NCBI GenBank assembly: GCA_964612505.1
Contig: CAZTEX010000019.1
Location: 1 to 32,624, forward strand
Origin: JAAZZY01 sp964612505
GTDB lineage: Bacteria; Chlamydiota; Chlamydiia; Chlamydiales; JAAZZY01
Length of the DNA: 32,624 bases
Direction of reading: 5' to 3'
How positions within the stretch are numbered: position 1 is the stretch's first letter; each line of letters opens with the position of its first letter. Shown piece after piece: positions 15,424 through 24,135 of the stretch. The translations under genes were made by a program, and so were the position numbers. The notes under the pieces were generated by a model. That model was not told the DNA's origin, did no database searches, and saw nothing but the letters and a program-made list of their open reading frames with translations.

Positions 15424-17010
15424 ATGGATGATGATGCCGATCTAGAAAAAACGATCATTGATACCTCTCCATTTGTTCAAAAAATTTCAAAAAGTCATCC
15501 TTTACCTGCTCAGATAGGACCCTATCGCGTCAAAGGGCTTTTAAAAAAGGGAAGCTCTAGTATTTTATATCTGGGTGTTTCTCCTGGTAGCGATGAGCTC
15601 ATTGCTTTAAAAGTATTATCTCCAAAGTTTGTTAAACATCCTGAAATGATCGATCAGTTTCTCAAAGAAGCTCGCATCATTGAAATGGCTGACCATCCCA
15701 ATATTGTCAAACTCTATGGACATGGCAAATGGGAAGGGGGACTTTATATTGCAATGGAATTTGTGCAGGGGATTTCCCTCAGAAAGCTGATTTTACAAAA
15801 TGGACTTTCATTTAAACGCTCTCTAGAGATTATTTTGGAGACAGCCCAAGCTTTAAATCATCTGCATGCTCATGGAATTATTCATCGAGATCTAAAACCA
15901 GACAACATCTTACTTTCTGAAGAGGGTGGAGTAAAGGTAATAGACTTTGGTATTGCTCAGATTTTAGGAGAAGAACTCAAAGAGCAAACTAAAAAAATTA
16001 TGGGGACTCCCACGTATATGAGTCCTGAGCAAAAACAACATCGCCTTGAGATCTCTTTTCCAACAGATATTTATTCTTTAGCCATCATTGCTTATGAATT
16101 ATGTATGGGCAAACTATGTTATGGAGTGCTGCAGCTTTCGGAATTGCCCAAGGGATTGCGAAAGATTTTATCTAAAGCTCTAATGCCTGATCCTAAAGAT
16201 CGTCACGCTTCGATACAGGAGTTTATCGAAGATATCAGTGAATATGAAGATAATCTTGAAGAGAACGAAGAGCTTTTGGATCTGTCTTTAAGAGAACTCT
16301 CTGATTTTTATGAAAATGTCTATTTAACATTGAGCCCTACTCACAAGACCTTTAATCATAAATTACTCATAGGTAAAGCGAGCCCTAAAGGTTTTTTAAC
16401 AAACCATATCTACACAGACTACATCGCTCTTGGCGATGAAAATGTGGCTCTTATTAAGGGGTGGCCAGAATTAAAAGGGGTTGGGGGGATGTTTCATAAT
16501 GCCATTTTGAAAGGGATGGTGCAAATACTGAAAGAAAAATTAAATGGTCTACGTGAAAGGCCTGTTGAAAAAGTGCAACTTTTTCTAAAAACTCTCAGAG
16601 AGCAAATTCGTCAAAATGGATTAAATCCATTTTCATTTGTCATCTTGGTTTTATCTTCTAGTGTTGATCAACTTCATTATTTTTCTTGTGGTCCCAATAA
16701 ATTATGGATTCAAAGAGTGGGAGCCAACTCTGTACAAAGACTAAAATCTGAAAATGAACATTTAGGTCCTTCAGAAAATGATTTTCATCCCATCAGTACG
16801 AATTGGAATGTAGGCGATACTCTTTATTTGCTGAGCTCTTTTTCTGAGGGAGAATTTGAAGAAAAGAGCTATGTAGAAGCTATTGAAAAGAGTTATTTAT
16901 CGACAGGACAACATCAAGCTCAAGCTATTTTAGATGAACTAGTGGGGATGAAGCGTTTAGAACCTCAGTCGTTGTCATTTATGATCACAACATTGCAGCG
17001 CAAACGTTAA
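15424..17010 (+). CDS. pkn5: Pkn5-like Ser/Thr protein kinase with degenerate SpoIIE-type phosphatase tail
   Basis: A 528-residue protein. The N-terminal ~260 residues are a Hanks-type kinase: a loop at KKGSSSILYLG (41-51), Lys63 in ALKV, HRDLKPDN at 154-161, DFG at 174-176, and GTPTYMSPEQ at 194-203. The glycine loop is weak (Ser replaces two Gly). Residues about 320-525 resemble a SpoIIE/PP2C phosphatase fold (YTDYIAL..., KGVGG, QLHYFSCGPNKLWIQR, VGDTLYLLSSF). The metal-binding aspartates expected in the GD(V/I)SGKG and TDG motifs are absent (KGWPELKGVG and SSF here). The position between sctQ and sctC matches CT673 (Pkn5), reported as a T3SS-associated kinase. It starts 8 bases after sctQ. 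The kinase fold is secure and the pseudophosphatase reading is inference. Confidence 0.88.
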   Translation: MDDDADLEKTIIDTSPFVQKISKSHPLPAQIGPYRVKGLLKKGSSSILYLGVSPGSDELIALKVLSPKFVKHPEMIDQFLKEARIIEMADHPNIVKLYGHGKWEGGLYIAMEFVQGISLRKLILQNGLSFKRSLEIILETAQALNHLHAHGIIHRDLKPDNILLSEEGGVKVIDFGIAQILGEELKEQTKKIMGTPTYMSPEQKQHRLEISFPTDIYSLAIIAYELCMGKLCYGVLQLSELPKGLRKILSKALMPDPKDRHASIQEFIEDISEYEDNLEENEELLDLSLRELSDFYENVYLTLSPTHKTFNHKLLIGKASPKGFLTNHIYTDYIALGDENVALIKGWPELKGVGGMFHNAILKGMVQILKEKLNGLRERPVEKVQLFLKTLREQIRQNGLNPFSFVILVLSSSVDQLHYFSCGPNKLWIQRVGANSVQRLKSENEHLGPSENDFHPISTNWNVGDTLYLLSSFSEGEFEEKSYVEAIEKSYLSTGQHQAQAILDELVGMKRLEPQSLSFMITTLQRKR

Positions 17011-17111
17011 ATATTTTTTTGCTTTTAGCTATCCTAAAATAGAGCTAGTGAGTATAAAAAAAATATTTATGCTGGGCACCTTTTGATTTAAATAGAGGAA
17101 AAATTGCTTTA

Positions 17112-19352
17112 ATGGTCAGAATATTTTTTACAGAAGCGACTTTAAAGATAGCTTGTATTGGATTACTTTCTTGCCAATGTATATTTGCCAAAGAACAATT
17201 TGACATATCTTTAGAAAATTTGCCTAACCTACAGGTGGGCTGCGAAACAATACGTACTCTTTTACCAGAAGAGAAAGAGCCTTTGCTTTTATCTCAAGAG
17301 CAAGAAGAAGAGCAGGAATACCTCCACTCTAGTATCTCTCAGAGTAATAAACAAAAACAGCAACCAGCTAAAAGTTGTATTCTCCCTCCCATTCAAGGGA
17401 TGGATGAAGATCTTTGTCCTCCTCAACAGGAATTTGAAAATTACAAAGTTTCTTTTGATAATGTGCCATTTACAGAGTATTTAGGATTCTTAAGTAAGCT
17501 CACTGACGTTAACTTTGTTTATGACGAGAGTGATATCAATTTTAATGTGTCAGTTGTTGCAGATTCAGCTACAGACCTTAGAGATCTTAGATCTGCCTTA
17601 ATGCAAATGCTTAGGGTTAATGGTTTGACAATGTCTGAAGAGGGAAATACGATCGTTATTAGTAAAAATCATAATGTTCGCAGTATTGCAACGGTGGTTT
17701 CTAAAGAGTTAAACAATGTTTGCTCTGCAGATCAATTGTTAATCACTCGCGTTTTCCAATTGAAAACAGTCAACGCAAGTAAAGTAGCCTCCATTGTGTC
17801 ATCGATGGTCTCCACAGATGCTCTTGTAGAAGCTGCTGAAGATACTCATCATTTAGTGGTGACCGATATTAGTACCAATGTCAATCGAGTGGCCGATCTG
17901 TTAAAGAGTTTAGATAATCCCGATGCTGCTTTTGAAATAGGTATTTTTAAAGTAGAAGAGTCCGATATTGATAGCATTGTCTCTCTTGCTGAAAAAATTT
18001 TATTTCCTATTGCAGATGATAATCCTTTAGTGATTGTACCTCAAAATTCTTCAAACAATGTCTACATTGTTTCAACACCTTATCTTGTACAAAAAACAAT
18101 TGAAGTCTTGACTAGTTTAGATAAAGGGGGAAATCTTGATGAGTATCAACAAGAAGGCTTTGTTGCCAATGCTCGCTTTTTAATTTACAAGCTTCAATAT
18201 CATAAAGGGGATCAAATACAACAGACCCTTCAAGATCTTGGCACCGATCTTTCTGGAGCGGGTAGTTATGATATCCAATTGGTGCAAGCAATTAATTCTG
18301 CTCAATGGCTGCCATCGACAAATTCATTATTGTTTGTTGGAGATCCAAAAACGTTACGAAGAATTAAAGAACTATTAGAAATGCTCGATGCTCCTCTTCG
18401 ACAAGTCTTTATTGAGGTGCTTGCTCTACGAACCACATTGAATAACTCACTTAACCTAGGTGTTGAATATGGTTATCGAGCCAGGGCAAGAGATAGACTT
18501 GTCACAGTAGGATCTCTTTTTACAACTCCCAATCCAACGACGGGGGGCAACTTACAAAAGCCACTCCTTTTTACGGAAGGATTAGATCGAGTGGTGGGTG
18601 CTGTAATCCCTGTCCCTAGAACTTCCAATACACTAGGCTTGAGTTCAGGGGTTATTGGTAACGTAATGTTTGCCGGTGGTGGTTTATTTTTTGATATTGC
18701 CGCTTTAGTGAACGCGCTTCAACAAGATAGCGATACAGAAGTCATTACTAACCCAAAATTAGTGACTCAAGATACAATCCCTGCAACATTTTATGTAGGT
18801 TCTACTCGTCCATTCCAAACAAATTCTATATTGCAAGCTAGTGGCTCTTCTTCAGGAAACTTTGTTACAGCTAGCGTAGAATATCGCCAATTAGGTCTTT
18901 CATTAACAGTGACCCCTTATCTTGGCAATGGAGAGATGATTACTCTAGAGATTGAGCATAAAACAAGTGACTACGTAAAAAATGCGGTCAGTAACAATAG
19001 CGGTTCAGATAACTTTGCCATCGTCCCTGTAACAACCGATGCCTCTGTAACGACCAGGGTGCAAATTCCGAATAAGCATTTCTTGATGATCAGTGGGATG
19101 ATTGAAGATATCAAAACACGTAACAAAATGGCCTTGCCTTGCCTAGGGGGAATTCCTTTTATCGGTGACTTTTTAGGGAACATGGCTAATTCCCTACAAA
19201 AAGATAATTTGATTATTTTTATGCGTCCGCAAATTATTGACACTGTCGAAGAATTAGATGATGTGACAAGTCGTGAAGATGAGTTTTATCGTGAAAAGAA
19301 TAAGAAAGGGACCTTTATGCAAAATTCTGGCGAACTTTATAGGATGAAATAG
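17112..19352 (+). CDS. sctC: T3SS outer-membrane secretin SctC/CdsC
   Basis: A 746-residue secretin that forms the outer-membrane ring. It has a signal peptide (1-26, ...CIGLLSCQCIFA), a polar Glu/Gln-rich spacer (45-105), and N-terminal periplasmic ring domains: N0-like around 110-190 (FDNVPFTEYLGFLSKLTDVNF begins it) and repeated N1-type domains at about 205-270 and 280-420. The secretin core (about 425-710) contains VEYRQLGLSLTVTPYL and VPVTTDASVTTRVQIPN, then PCLGGIPFIGDF, then the final membrane strand. It is shorter than CT674 (about 920 residues). A 101-base gap precedes it with AGAGGA 12 bases before the ATG. I found no promoter meeting consensus in that gap, so read-through from pkn5 is likely. 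Confidence 0.95.
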   Translation: MVRIFFTEATLKIACIGLLSCQCIFAKEQFDISLENLPNLQVGCETIRTLLPEEKEPLLLSQEQEEEQEYLHSSISQSNKQKQQPAKSCILPPIQGMDEDLCPPQQEFENYKVSFDNVPFTEYLGFLSKLTDVNFVYDESDINFNVSVVADSATDLRDLRSALMQMLRVNGLTMSEEGNTIVISKNHNVRSIATVVSKELNNVCSADQLLITRVFQLKTVNASKVASIVSSMVSTDALVEAAEDTHHLVVTDISTNVNRVADLLKSLDNPDAAFEIGIFKVEESDIDSIVSLAEKILFPIADDNPLVIVPQNSSNNVYIVSTPYLVQKTIEVLTSLDKGGNLDEYQQEGFVANARFLIYKLQYHKGDQIQQTLQDLGTDLSGAGSYDIQLVQAINSAQWLPSTNSLLFVGDPKTLRRIKELLEMLDAPLRQVFIEVLALRTTLNNSLNLGVEYGYRARARDRLVTVGSLFTTPNPTTGGNLQKPLLFTEGLDRVVGAVIPVPRTSNTLGLSSGVIGNVMFAGGGLFFDIAALVNALQQDSDTEVITNPKLVTQDTIPATFYVGSTRPFQTNSILQASGSSSGNFVTASVEYRQLGLSLTVTPYLGNGEMITLEIEHKTSDYVKNAVSNNSGSDNFAIVPVTTDASVTTRVQIPNKHFLMISGMIEDIKTRNKMALPCLGGIPFIGDFLGNMANSLQKDNLIIFMRPQIIDTVEELDDVTSREDEFYREKNKKGTFMQNSGELYRMK

Positions 19353-20258
19353 ATGCTTAGATGGCGATGGGCCCTTGTTTTGGCGAGTCTCTGTTTAAGT
19401 GCAAATATTGTAGCTAGCTTGGAAAATGAAAATTCTTTTTGTTTTTCAAAACTTAATGAAAAGGAAGAAGTTCAAGACTGGTCTAAAGAATATAAGATAG
19501 GTTTGGCTTTTGCTGCCGATAGAGACTTTACAGAAGCCATTCATAGTTTTAAACGAGCTCTTGTGCTATGCCCCAATCAATCTTTGAGAATTCAAGAGAT
19601 AGAGTATGCAATTCTTTTATCATACTACCTTGATAAAAATTACATTAAAGTAGCAGAGTTTTTTGAAACTCATTCTCTTTTGCAAGTAGATCAGAGTTTT
19701 TCTGCATTTGAAGACTTGCTTCGCATTTTGCATCATACATATGCTTTTTTAGGTCAATCTAAGAAGGCTCAGATCTTACAAGAGCAGATGGTAAGACTTT
19801 CAGAAAAAGAAACATTAGAAGTTCTTTTGACAGCGGCTGTTTTTGCGCGTGACTATCCTAATATTGAAGAGCTTTCCAAAAAGCTCAGCCAGAGTGATTG
19901 GGCAGCCCAGCTCACAAAAAACTTATTTAAAAAGCAAAAATCCTCAACTTTAGCCAAGTGGTTGAACGTGATTGTTCCTGGAATGGGATATTTTTATTTA
20001 GGCCAAAAAAAAGCTGCCCTTTGTTCTTTCTTCTTAAACAGTTTGCTTATCTTTGGAAGTATTCAGTTATTTATGAGCCATTACTATACATTAGGTGCGC
20101 TCACAGCGATTTTTGAAATAGGCTGGTATGCTGGAGGTATTTTAGGAATGGGGCCAGCAGCTCATCAATATAATGAGGCTCTTTTCACTAACTATGCTGA
20201 AAAGGTTTTTTTTCAACACCATTTAGATCCTTATCAAAAACTAAAGTATGAATTTTAA
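19353..20258 (+). CDS. Exported TPR-like membrane protein of unknown function, 301 aa
   Basis: This protein has a signal peptide or N-terminal anchor (residues 5-22, WALVLASLCLSANIVAS), TPR-like helices (about 45-185, including the AADRDFTEAIHSFKRALVL segment), and a C-terminal hydrophobic module (about 203-265) starting LNVIVPGMGYFYLG. That opening resembles the N-P-G-x-G-x-x-Y-x-G motif of small two-helix membrane domains (TM2/DUF5683 type). The ATG directly abuts the sctC stop (TAGATG), and the 3' end overlaps the YidD-like gene by 11 bases, so all three are probably co-translated. The function is unknown. Linkage to the secretin and to YidD suggests envelope biogenesis. In C. trachomatis cdsC is not followed by this gene as far as I recall. 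Confidence 0.82.
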   Translation: MLRWRWALVLASLCLSANIVASLENENSFCFSKLNEKEEVQDWSKEYKIGLAFAADRDFTEAIHSFKRALVLCPNQSLRIQEIEYAILLSYYLDKNYIKVAEFFETHSLLQVDQSFSAFEDLLRILHHTYAFLGQSKKAQILQEQMVRLSEKETLEVLLTAAVFARDYPNIEELSKKLSQSDWAAQLTKNLFKKQKSSTLAKWLNVIVPGMGYFYLGQKKAALCSFFLNSLLIFGSIQLFMSHYYTLGALTAIFEIGWYAGGILGMGPAAHQYNEALFTNYAEKVFFQHHLDPYQKLKYEF

Positions 20259-20583
20259 ATTGCTACTAGTATGCGTTTGTTTTTCTTTTTCTCTTTATGG
20301 AGGTGGCGTGGCTACTCAGGCAAAGGCGAAAGAGCGACTTGATGTTAAAATGAGCATTCAGATGATTGATTGGTATAAGGTAAATATTGCTCCACACCAT
20401 GCGTTTGGTTGCAGCTATTACCCGAGCTGTTCTCAGTATACCAAAGAAGCGATTCAAAAATATGGGCTGATTAGAGGATGGCTTTTTGGTTGTGATCGCC
20501 TCATGCGCTGTAATCATGACCTCTGGGTTTATTCAGAGGTCAAAGTTGACAATGAGCTTAAAAAATATAATCCCGTTCCTTAA
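20248..20583 (+). CDS. yidD: YidD-like membrane-protein insertion efficiency factor
   Basis: A 111-residue protein with the YidD (Haemolytic/UPF0161) core: C-x-Y-Y-P-S-C-S-Q-Y at residues 51-60 (CSYYPSCSQY), followed by AIQKYGLIRGW and DRLMRC. YidD assists YidC-mediated insertion of inner-membrane proteins. Unlike typical YidD (about 70-85 residues starting close to the core), this one has a ~28-residue N-terminal extension that looks like a cleavable signal peptide (LLLVCVCFSFSLYGGGVA), so the domain may sit on the periplasmic side. The usual RCHP is RCNH. It overlaps the preceding gene by 11 bases. Its TAA overlaps the stop codon of the gene on the opposite strand (shared TTAA, 20580-20583). 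Confidence 0.88.
   Translation: MNFKLLLVCVCFSFSLYGGGVATQAKAKERLDVKMSIQMIDWYKVNIAPHHAFGCSYYPSCSQYTKEAIQKYGLIRGWLFGCDRLMRCNHDLWVYSEVKVDNELKKYNPVP
20517..20542. repeat. 9-bp perfect inverted repeat inside the YidD-like gene
   Basis: Arms TGACCTCTG (20517-20525) and CAGAGGTCA (20534-20542) with an 8-base loop, 38 bases before the convergent stop codons. No T tract follows on either strand, so it is not a standard terminator. Confidence 0.6.
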
Positions 20584-21557
20584 GAAGCTTTTTTGCTAGC
20601 AGCAATTTGTGCCCAAGTCCAACCACCTTGATTATTGAGCGTTTCTTCAGGATTGTCATCAAACACTTCTGGCTCAATGGAAAGATCATTCGGTGGTGGC
20701 TCGCAATCAGAGTCACTAGATAAACCAGGGCGAAGCTTCATCCCATAATATGGTTTTTCTCCATATGTGCGATTGCCACTATGAAAGTCATTCTGGAAGC
20801 CTCTGATACGGCCAATCAATGCTGAAGGAGTTCTTGCATTGGGATCTAAGGTTCGTCGAAAAATCAATTCATTGAGACCTTCATTAGCGGCTACGATTTT
20901 TCTATCGCCAGCCGTTTTTTGGTGACGATAAAAAATTGTCTTATCAAAAACATATCTTCCTGTGGAATCTTTAACAGAATCAAGAATATAACCAGTTCCT
21001 TCCATTGCTTCTACAATTCCATAGTGAAAAGCTTGCCAGATTCGAAAATCAGGGAATGTTTCAGGAGCAATTAAAGTAAGGTGGAGTGTTCCGCCTTCAT
21101 TTTGTAATGAAGCTGCTGAAAGTGCAAAATGATGAATAGTTCTTTCCAGATCATTGGAGCCACTACAAAAACCTTGACCGAGATCAGGACAATTCCATTG
21201 GATTCTACTAAAATTTTTACCGGAAAAGACTCTATCAATTCTTGTTGCGTCAACATCAAAACAAAATGTGACACCGTCTTGCTTTAAAGATTTGATGTTT
21301 TTAGCAGCCCCTTCTAGGGGCAAGCAATCACACTCAGGTTTATACTCTGTAGCTATCACTCTGGAGCCAAAGTTTGGATCTGGCCTTTGTGAATCTAGGC
21401 CCATTCCTGTTTGTCTTCTACAAACAAAAGTTTTTGTAAAAGAGAAATTTCCATCCCCTATGATCAAGATACCTGATTTTGTCGAAGAGGTTGGACTTCT
21501 TTCTTGAAGGGATGAAAGATTGGCCGAGTTCAAACATGTAGATAAATTAGTAGACAT
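20580..21557 (-). CDS. DUF2431 / BMT5-like Rossmann-fold methyltransferase-family protein, 325 aa
   Basis: Residues about 28-36 (IIGDGNFSF) form the GxGNFSF signature of the DUF2431 family, whose eukaryotic member BMT5 methylates N3 of a uridine in 25S rRNA. Further matches are VIATEY, then the FCFDVDATRID strand (the VDAT motif), a FSRIQWNCPDLG segment at the place of the family's FDRIIFNFPHVG, and GGTLHLTLI. The bacterial protein has a C-terminal extension ending SKKAS. A longer reading frame begins 69 bases upstream (21626), but GGAGAAGG (21561-21568) lies three bases before the ATG at 21557 and decides the start. Its RNA substrate is unknown. FNFPH is replaced by WNCPD, so activity may differ. 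The family is mostly eukaryotic, which suggests transfer from a host. Confidence 0.8.
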   Translation of the reverse strand: MSTNLSTCLNSANLSSLQERSPTSSTKSGILIIGDGNFSFTKTFVCRRQTGMGLDSQRPDPNFGSRVIATEYKPECDCLPLEGAAKNIKSLKQDGVTFCFDVDATRIDRVFSGKNFSRIQWNCPDLGQGFCSGSNDLERTIHHFALSAASLQNEGGTLHLTLIAPETFPDFRIWQAFHYGIVEAMEGTGYILDSVKDSTGRYVFDKTIFYRHQKTAGDRKIVAANEGLNELIFRRTLDPNARTPSALIGRIRGFQNDFHSGNRTYGEKPYYGMKLRPGLSSDSDCEPPPNDLSIEPEVFDDNPEETLNNQGGWTWAQIAASKKAS

Positions 21558-21560
21558 TTT

Positions 21561-21568
21561 CCTTCTCC
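21561..21568 (-). promoter_or_regulatory. Ribosome binding site deciding the start of the DUF2431 gene
   Basis: GGAGAAGG on the minus strand, three bases before ATG 21557. The upstream ATG at 21626 has no comparable site. Confidence 0.75.
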
Positions 21569-21795
21569 AACTTAGAGAAAGAGCTCCATTCTTTAACTCG
21601 AAGCTTTTTTTTGCAATAAGAATCAAGGCAAAGGATTCATTTTTAGGTGAATTAAAATATTTTTATATGGATGCTGCTTTGTTTAAGAAATTAGTATCCT
21701 ATAAGTTAACTCTAGGGGCTTGTTAAAGTTGGTAGTAAGGCTTTTTCTTTGATTTTGTCCAAAGTGCTGCGATTTTGAAGTTTGTCGTTATCTTG

Positions 21796-23247
21796 CTAAA
21801 GAGCATGAGCATCTTTTATAATTCGGGTAGCCAGGCCCTTGAAAATAATATAGTGAATAGGCCAAAGGCTATACCAATAAATTCGCCCCCATAAACCAGT
21901 TGGTCTAAAAGTTGCTTTTATATAGAGAGTATTTTTTTTGGGGGTTTCTTTAATATAAAACTCAAGCCAGGCTTCTCCAGGAACTTTCATTTCAGCAGAA
22001 AGTAGAAAACGTTTTTGCTTATCATCGATTAAAAGGATGCGCCAAAAATCTAAGGCATCACCTACCTTGGGTTTTTTACGAGCTACCTTTCCTCGTCTTA
22101 ATCCTACACCACCTAAAAGGCGGTCAATATAACCGCGTAATTTCCATGCCCAGTTGACAAAGTAACCATTTTTTCCTCCCAAACGATAAATACTATCCAT
22201 CACTTTTTGAGAAGCATGTTCTTTACTGAATGTTCTTGCTTCAATCCAATAAAGGCATCCATGACTAGGAATTTGAATATAATCATTGTACTTTAAAGGA
22301 AAATCGCTGCTTGACCAAGAATCTTTCCAGCTTGAAATAACTTCATTATCTTCAATTTTTTGGAATGCACGTTTAATGGCTTCTTCATAAGTTAGGCAAT
22401 TTTTTGGTATGAGGTCTTTAATTTCTTGATTAACACAAATAGCGTCATTTTTTAAACTATCTACTAATGCTCTGGCTAAATCATAACTAGTTGAAGTGAC
22501 AAAAAAGAGCCATTTAGATGAAAGCTTAGGAGTCAGTACCGGTACGATAAAAATGTGGCGTTTTAAATGTCTTAATTTTGCAAATCGAAGCAGCATATCC
22601 TTATAAGTAATACGCTCTGGCCCTCCGATATCAAATGATTTCCCTATACATTTTGGATGATTTAAAACTTTTGCTAAATAATCAATGACATCTACTATGG
22701 CGATAGGCTGGCATGTGCTAAGAATCCACTTTGGAGCGATCATTATGGGAAGCTTTTCAACTAAATCGCGAATAATTTCAAAGGATGCACTACCAGAGCC
22801 AATAATAATTGCGGCTCTTAAACATGTTAAAGGGACTGATCCTTTTTTTAAAATGCGTTCAACTTCAAGCCTAGAATTGAGATGTTTGGATAGTTTTTCA
22901 TCATTAACAATTCCGCTTAAATAAATAAGCTGCTTACAGTCAGTTCCCATTAATAGGTCGTTAAAATTTTCTGCAATAATACGATCTTTTAAGTCAAAAT
23001 TTTTTGCATCATGAGACATCGAATGCACTAGAAAATAGGCAGCATCAAAGTCTTTAGGAAAATTTTTAAAAGTTAACGGGTCTAAAAGATCACCTTCAAT
23101 AATAGTAATTTGTTGCTCAGCAAGAGGTGGGGGAGTAAATCTCATTCGACTTCGAATAAATACATATATGTGGTGGCCATCTTGGATAAGGCGTTGTAAA
23201 AGCCGAAATCCAATATAGCCGTTGGCTCCTGTTAATAATATCTTCAT
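21796..23247 (-). CDS. Atypical SDR with C-terminal DUF2867 domain, 483 aa
   Basis: The N-terminal half is an NAD(P)-binding Rossmann fold: TGANGYIG at residues 6-13, then a DLLDPLTF strand and a YFLVHSM segment. The expected YxxxK is replaced by an HLNSRLEVE segment, typical of atypical extended SDRs in the NmrA/complex-I-like group. The C-terminal half (about 315-480) has the DUF2867 features: an IEARTFSKE segment, GVGLRRGK, GDALDFWR, and a GLWGRIYWYSLWPIHYIIF tail. The substrate is unknown; proteins of this arrangement are annotated as NAD-dependent epimerases or membrane-lipid related. It lies 3 bases downstream of the Kdo hydroxylase-like gene on the same strand, so they form an operon, which suggests an envelope lipid or LPS function (inference). 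Confidence 0.85.
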   Translation of the reverse strand: MKILLTGANGYIGFRLLQRLIQDGHHIYVFIRSRMRFTPPPLAEQQITIIEGDLLDPLTFKNFPKDFDAAYFLVHSMSHDAKNFDLKDRIIAENFNDLLMGTDCKQLIYLSGIVNDEKLSKHLNSRLEVERILKKGSVPLTCLRAAIIIGSGSASFEIIRDLVEKLPIMIAPKWILSTCQPIAIVDVIDYLAKVLNHPKCIGKSFDIGGPERITYKDMLLRFAKLRHLKRHIFIVPVLTPKLSSKWLFFVTSTSYDLARALVDSLKNDAICVNQEIKDLIPKNCLTYEEAIKRAFQKIEDNEVISSWKDSWSSSDFPLKYNDYIQIPSHGCLYWIEARTFSKEHASQKVMDSIYRLGGKNGYFVNWAWKLRGYIDRLLGGVGLRRGKVARKKPKVGDALDFWRILLIDDKQKRFLLSAEMKVPGEAWLEFYIKETPKKNTLYIKATFRPTGLWGRIYWYSLWPIHYIIFKGLATRIIKDAHAL

Positions 23248-23250
23248 TCT

Positions 23251-24135
23251 TTAAGTTCGCAAGTTTTTTTGCATCAGTTTTTCCATATATATGAGAGGTG
23301 ATTTTTCAGGGTTTTCTTGCGCTTCAACTGGTAAATAAAAGGTTTGTTCAAAGACATATTGACCTGAAAGAGCTGCATGAGAGACTTGGTCCGTAAAAGC
23401 CATCCAGCAAGTAAAGGGAGGAAATTCGATAATTTCTTGATCAGCATTTGATTGATAAGCTCGATCGAGTTTCATTTTATCATGAATATGGAGCATATAA
23501 TGATCGTATAAAATGCGATAAGACTTCGTAATGCCGAGTCGATACAGGAGGGCGCGCAACCCATAAAAAGGTTGTTTAATCTGAGGTAAAAAACGTTTAA
23601 TTACTTGCTTGTAAGGTTCTCCTACTTTCCAAACTCTTGGGATTTCAAAGGGATTAACATTGGCAAAAAATCTCAAAATCCGCTTGCCATTTGTTGGGGT
23701 AGAAGGAAAAGAATCAAGATGAAGCTGGGTGTCATCTTTTTTGAGAGAGTCGCTTTTTCGTCCTTTGATTTCTACAGGACGGAAGCTCGTGCGAGCAGTG
23801 ATAATATGATTTTGATAAATGGGAAAAAGATTTAGGACAAACTCTTGAGCATATTGAGAGAAGCGCTTCATCATTTCGTGAATGATTTTTTGATTTTCAA
23901 TAGCTCCTTGATAGCCTTTCATTTTATCAGGAATCAAATCATAACTCAGATTTTTTCTCCCTTTTTCCACAAGATTAGAAGAGAAAAGGGCTTTTTCTTC
24001 AGCGCGAATAGAAAAACTGAGGTTAGGAAAATAAAGTACAGAACCATTTTCAAGAGACTGTATGCAATCTTGAGCTTCTTCAGCGCTTACAGTTTGTTTC
24101 CATTTTGAAAAGGAAAACGTTTTGATTCGTTTCAT
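23251..24135 (-). CDS. kdoO: Kdo 3-hydroxylase (KdoO)-like Fe(II)/2-oxoglutarate dioxygenase
   Basis: A 294-residue protein that resembles the Kdo hydroxylase family. It has the N-terminal segment LENGSVLYFPNLSF (28-41), an iron-binding HxD at His139/Asp141 (LHLDSFPS), NVNP at 159-162, and a distal His253 (SHAALSGQYVFEQTFYLP). Family members use O2 and 2-oxoglutarate to hydroxylate Kdo of lipid A-Kdo2 to D-glycero-D-talo-octulosonic acid (Ko), which makes the LPS inner core more acid-stable. It acts at the inner membrane or cytoplasm on the LPS precursor. The atypical SDR gene follows 3 bases later. I cannot name a promoter with confidence; a palindrome lies 124 bases upstream (24259-24281). 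Confidence 0.82.
   Translation of the reverse strand: MKRIKTFSFSKWKQTVSAEEAQDCIQSLENGSVLYFPNLSFSIRAEEKALFSSNLVEKGRKNLSYDLIPDKMKGYQGAIENQKIIHEMMKRFSQYAQEFVLNLFPIYQNHIITARTSFRPVEIKGRKSDSLKKDDTQLHLDSFPSTPTNGKRILRFFANVNPFEIPRVWKVGEPYKQVIKRFLPQIKQPFYGLRALLYRLGITKSYRILYDHYMLHIHDKMKLDRAYQSNADQEIIEFPPFTCWMAFTDQVSHAALSGQYVFEQTFYLPVEAQENPEKSPLIYMEKLMQKNLRT

Noticed and set aside
17011..17111. Internal promoter and hairpin before sctC
   Set aside because: TTGCTT and TATAAA are present, but with a 28-base spacing. The AGCTAT/ATAGAGCT pairing contains a bulge and has no T tract behind it.
21558..21626. Longer N-terminus for the DUF2431 protein starting at 21626
   Set aside because: GGAGAAGG sits just before the ATG at 21557, and the extra 23 residues do not resemble the family.
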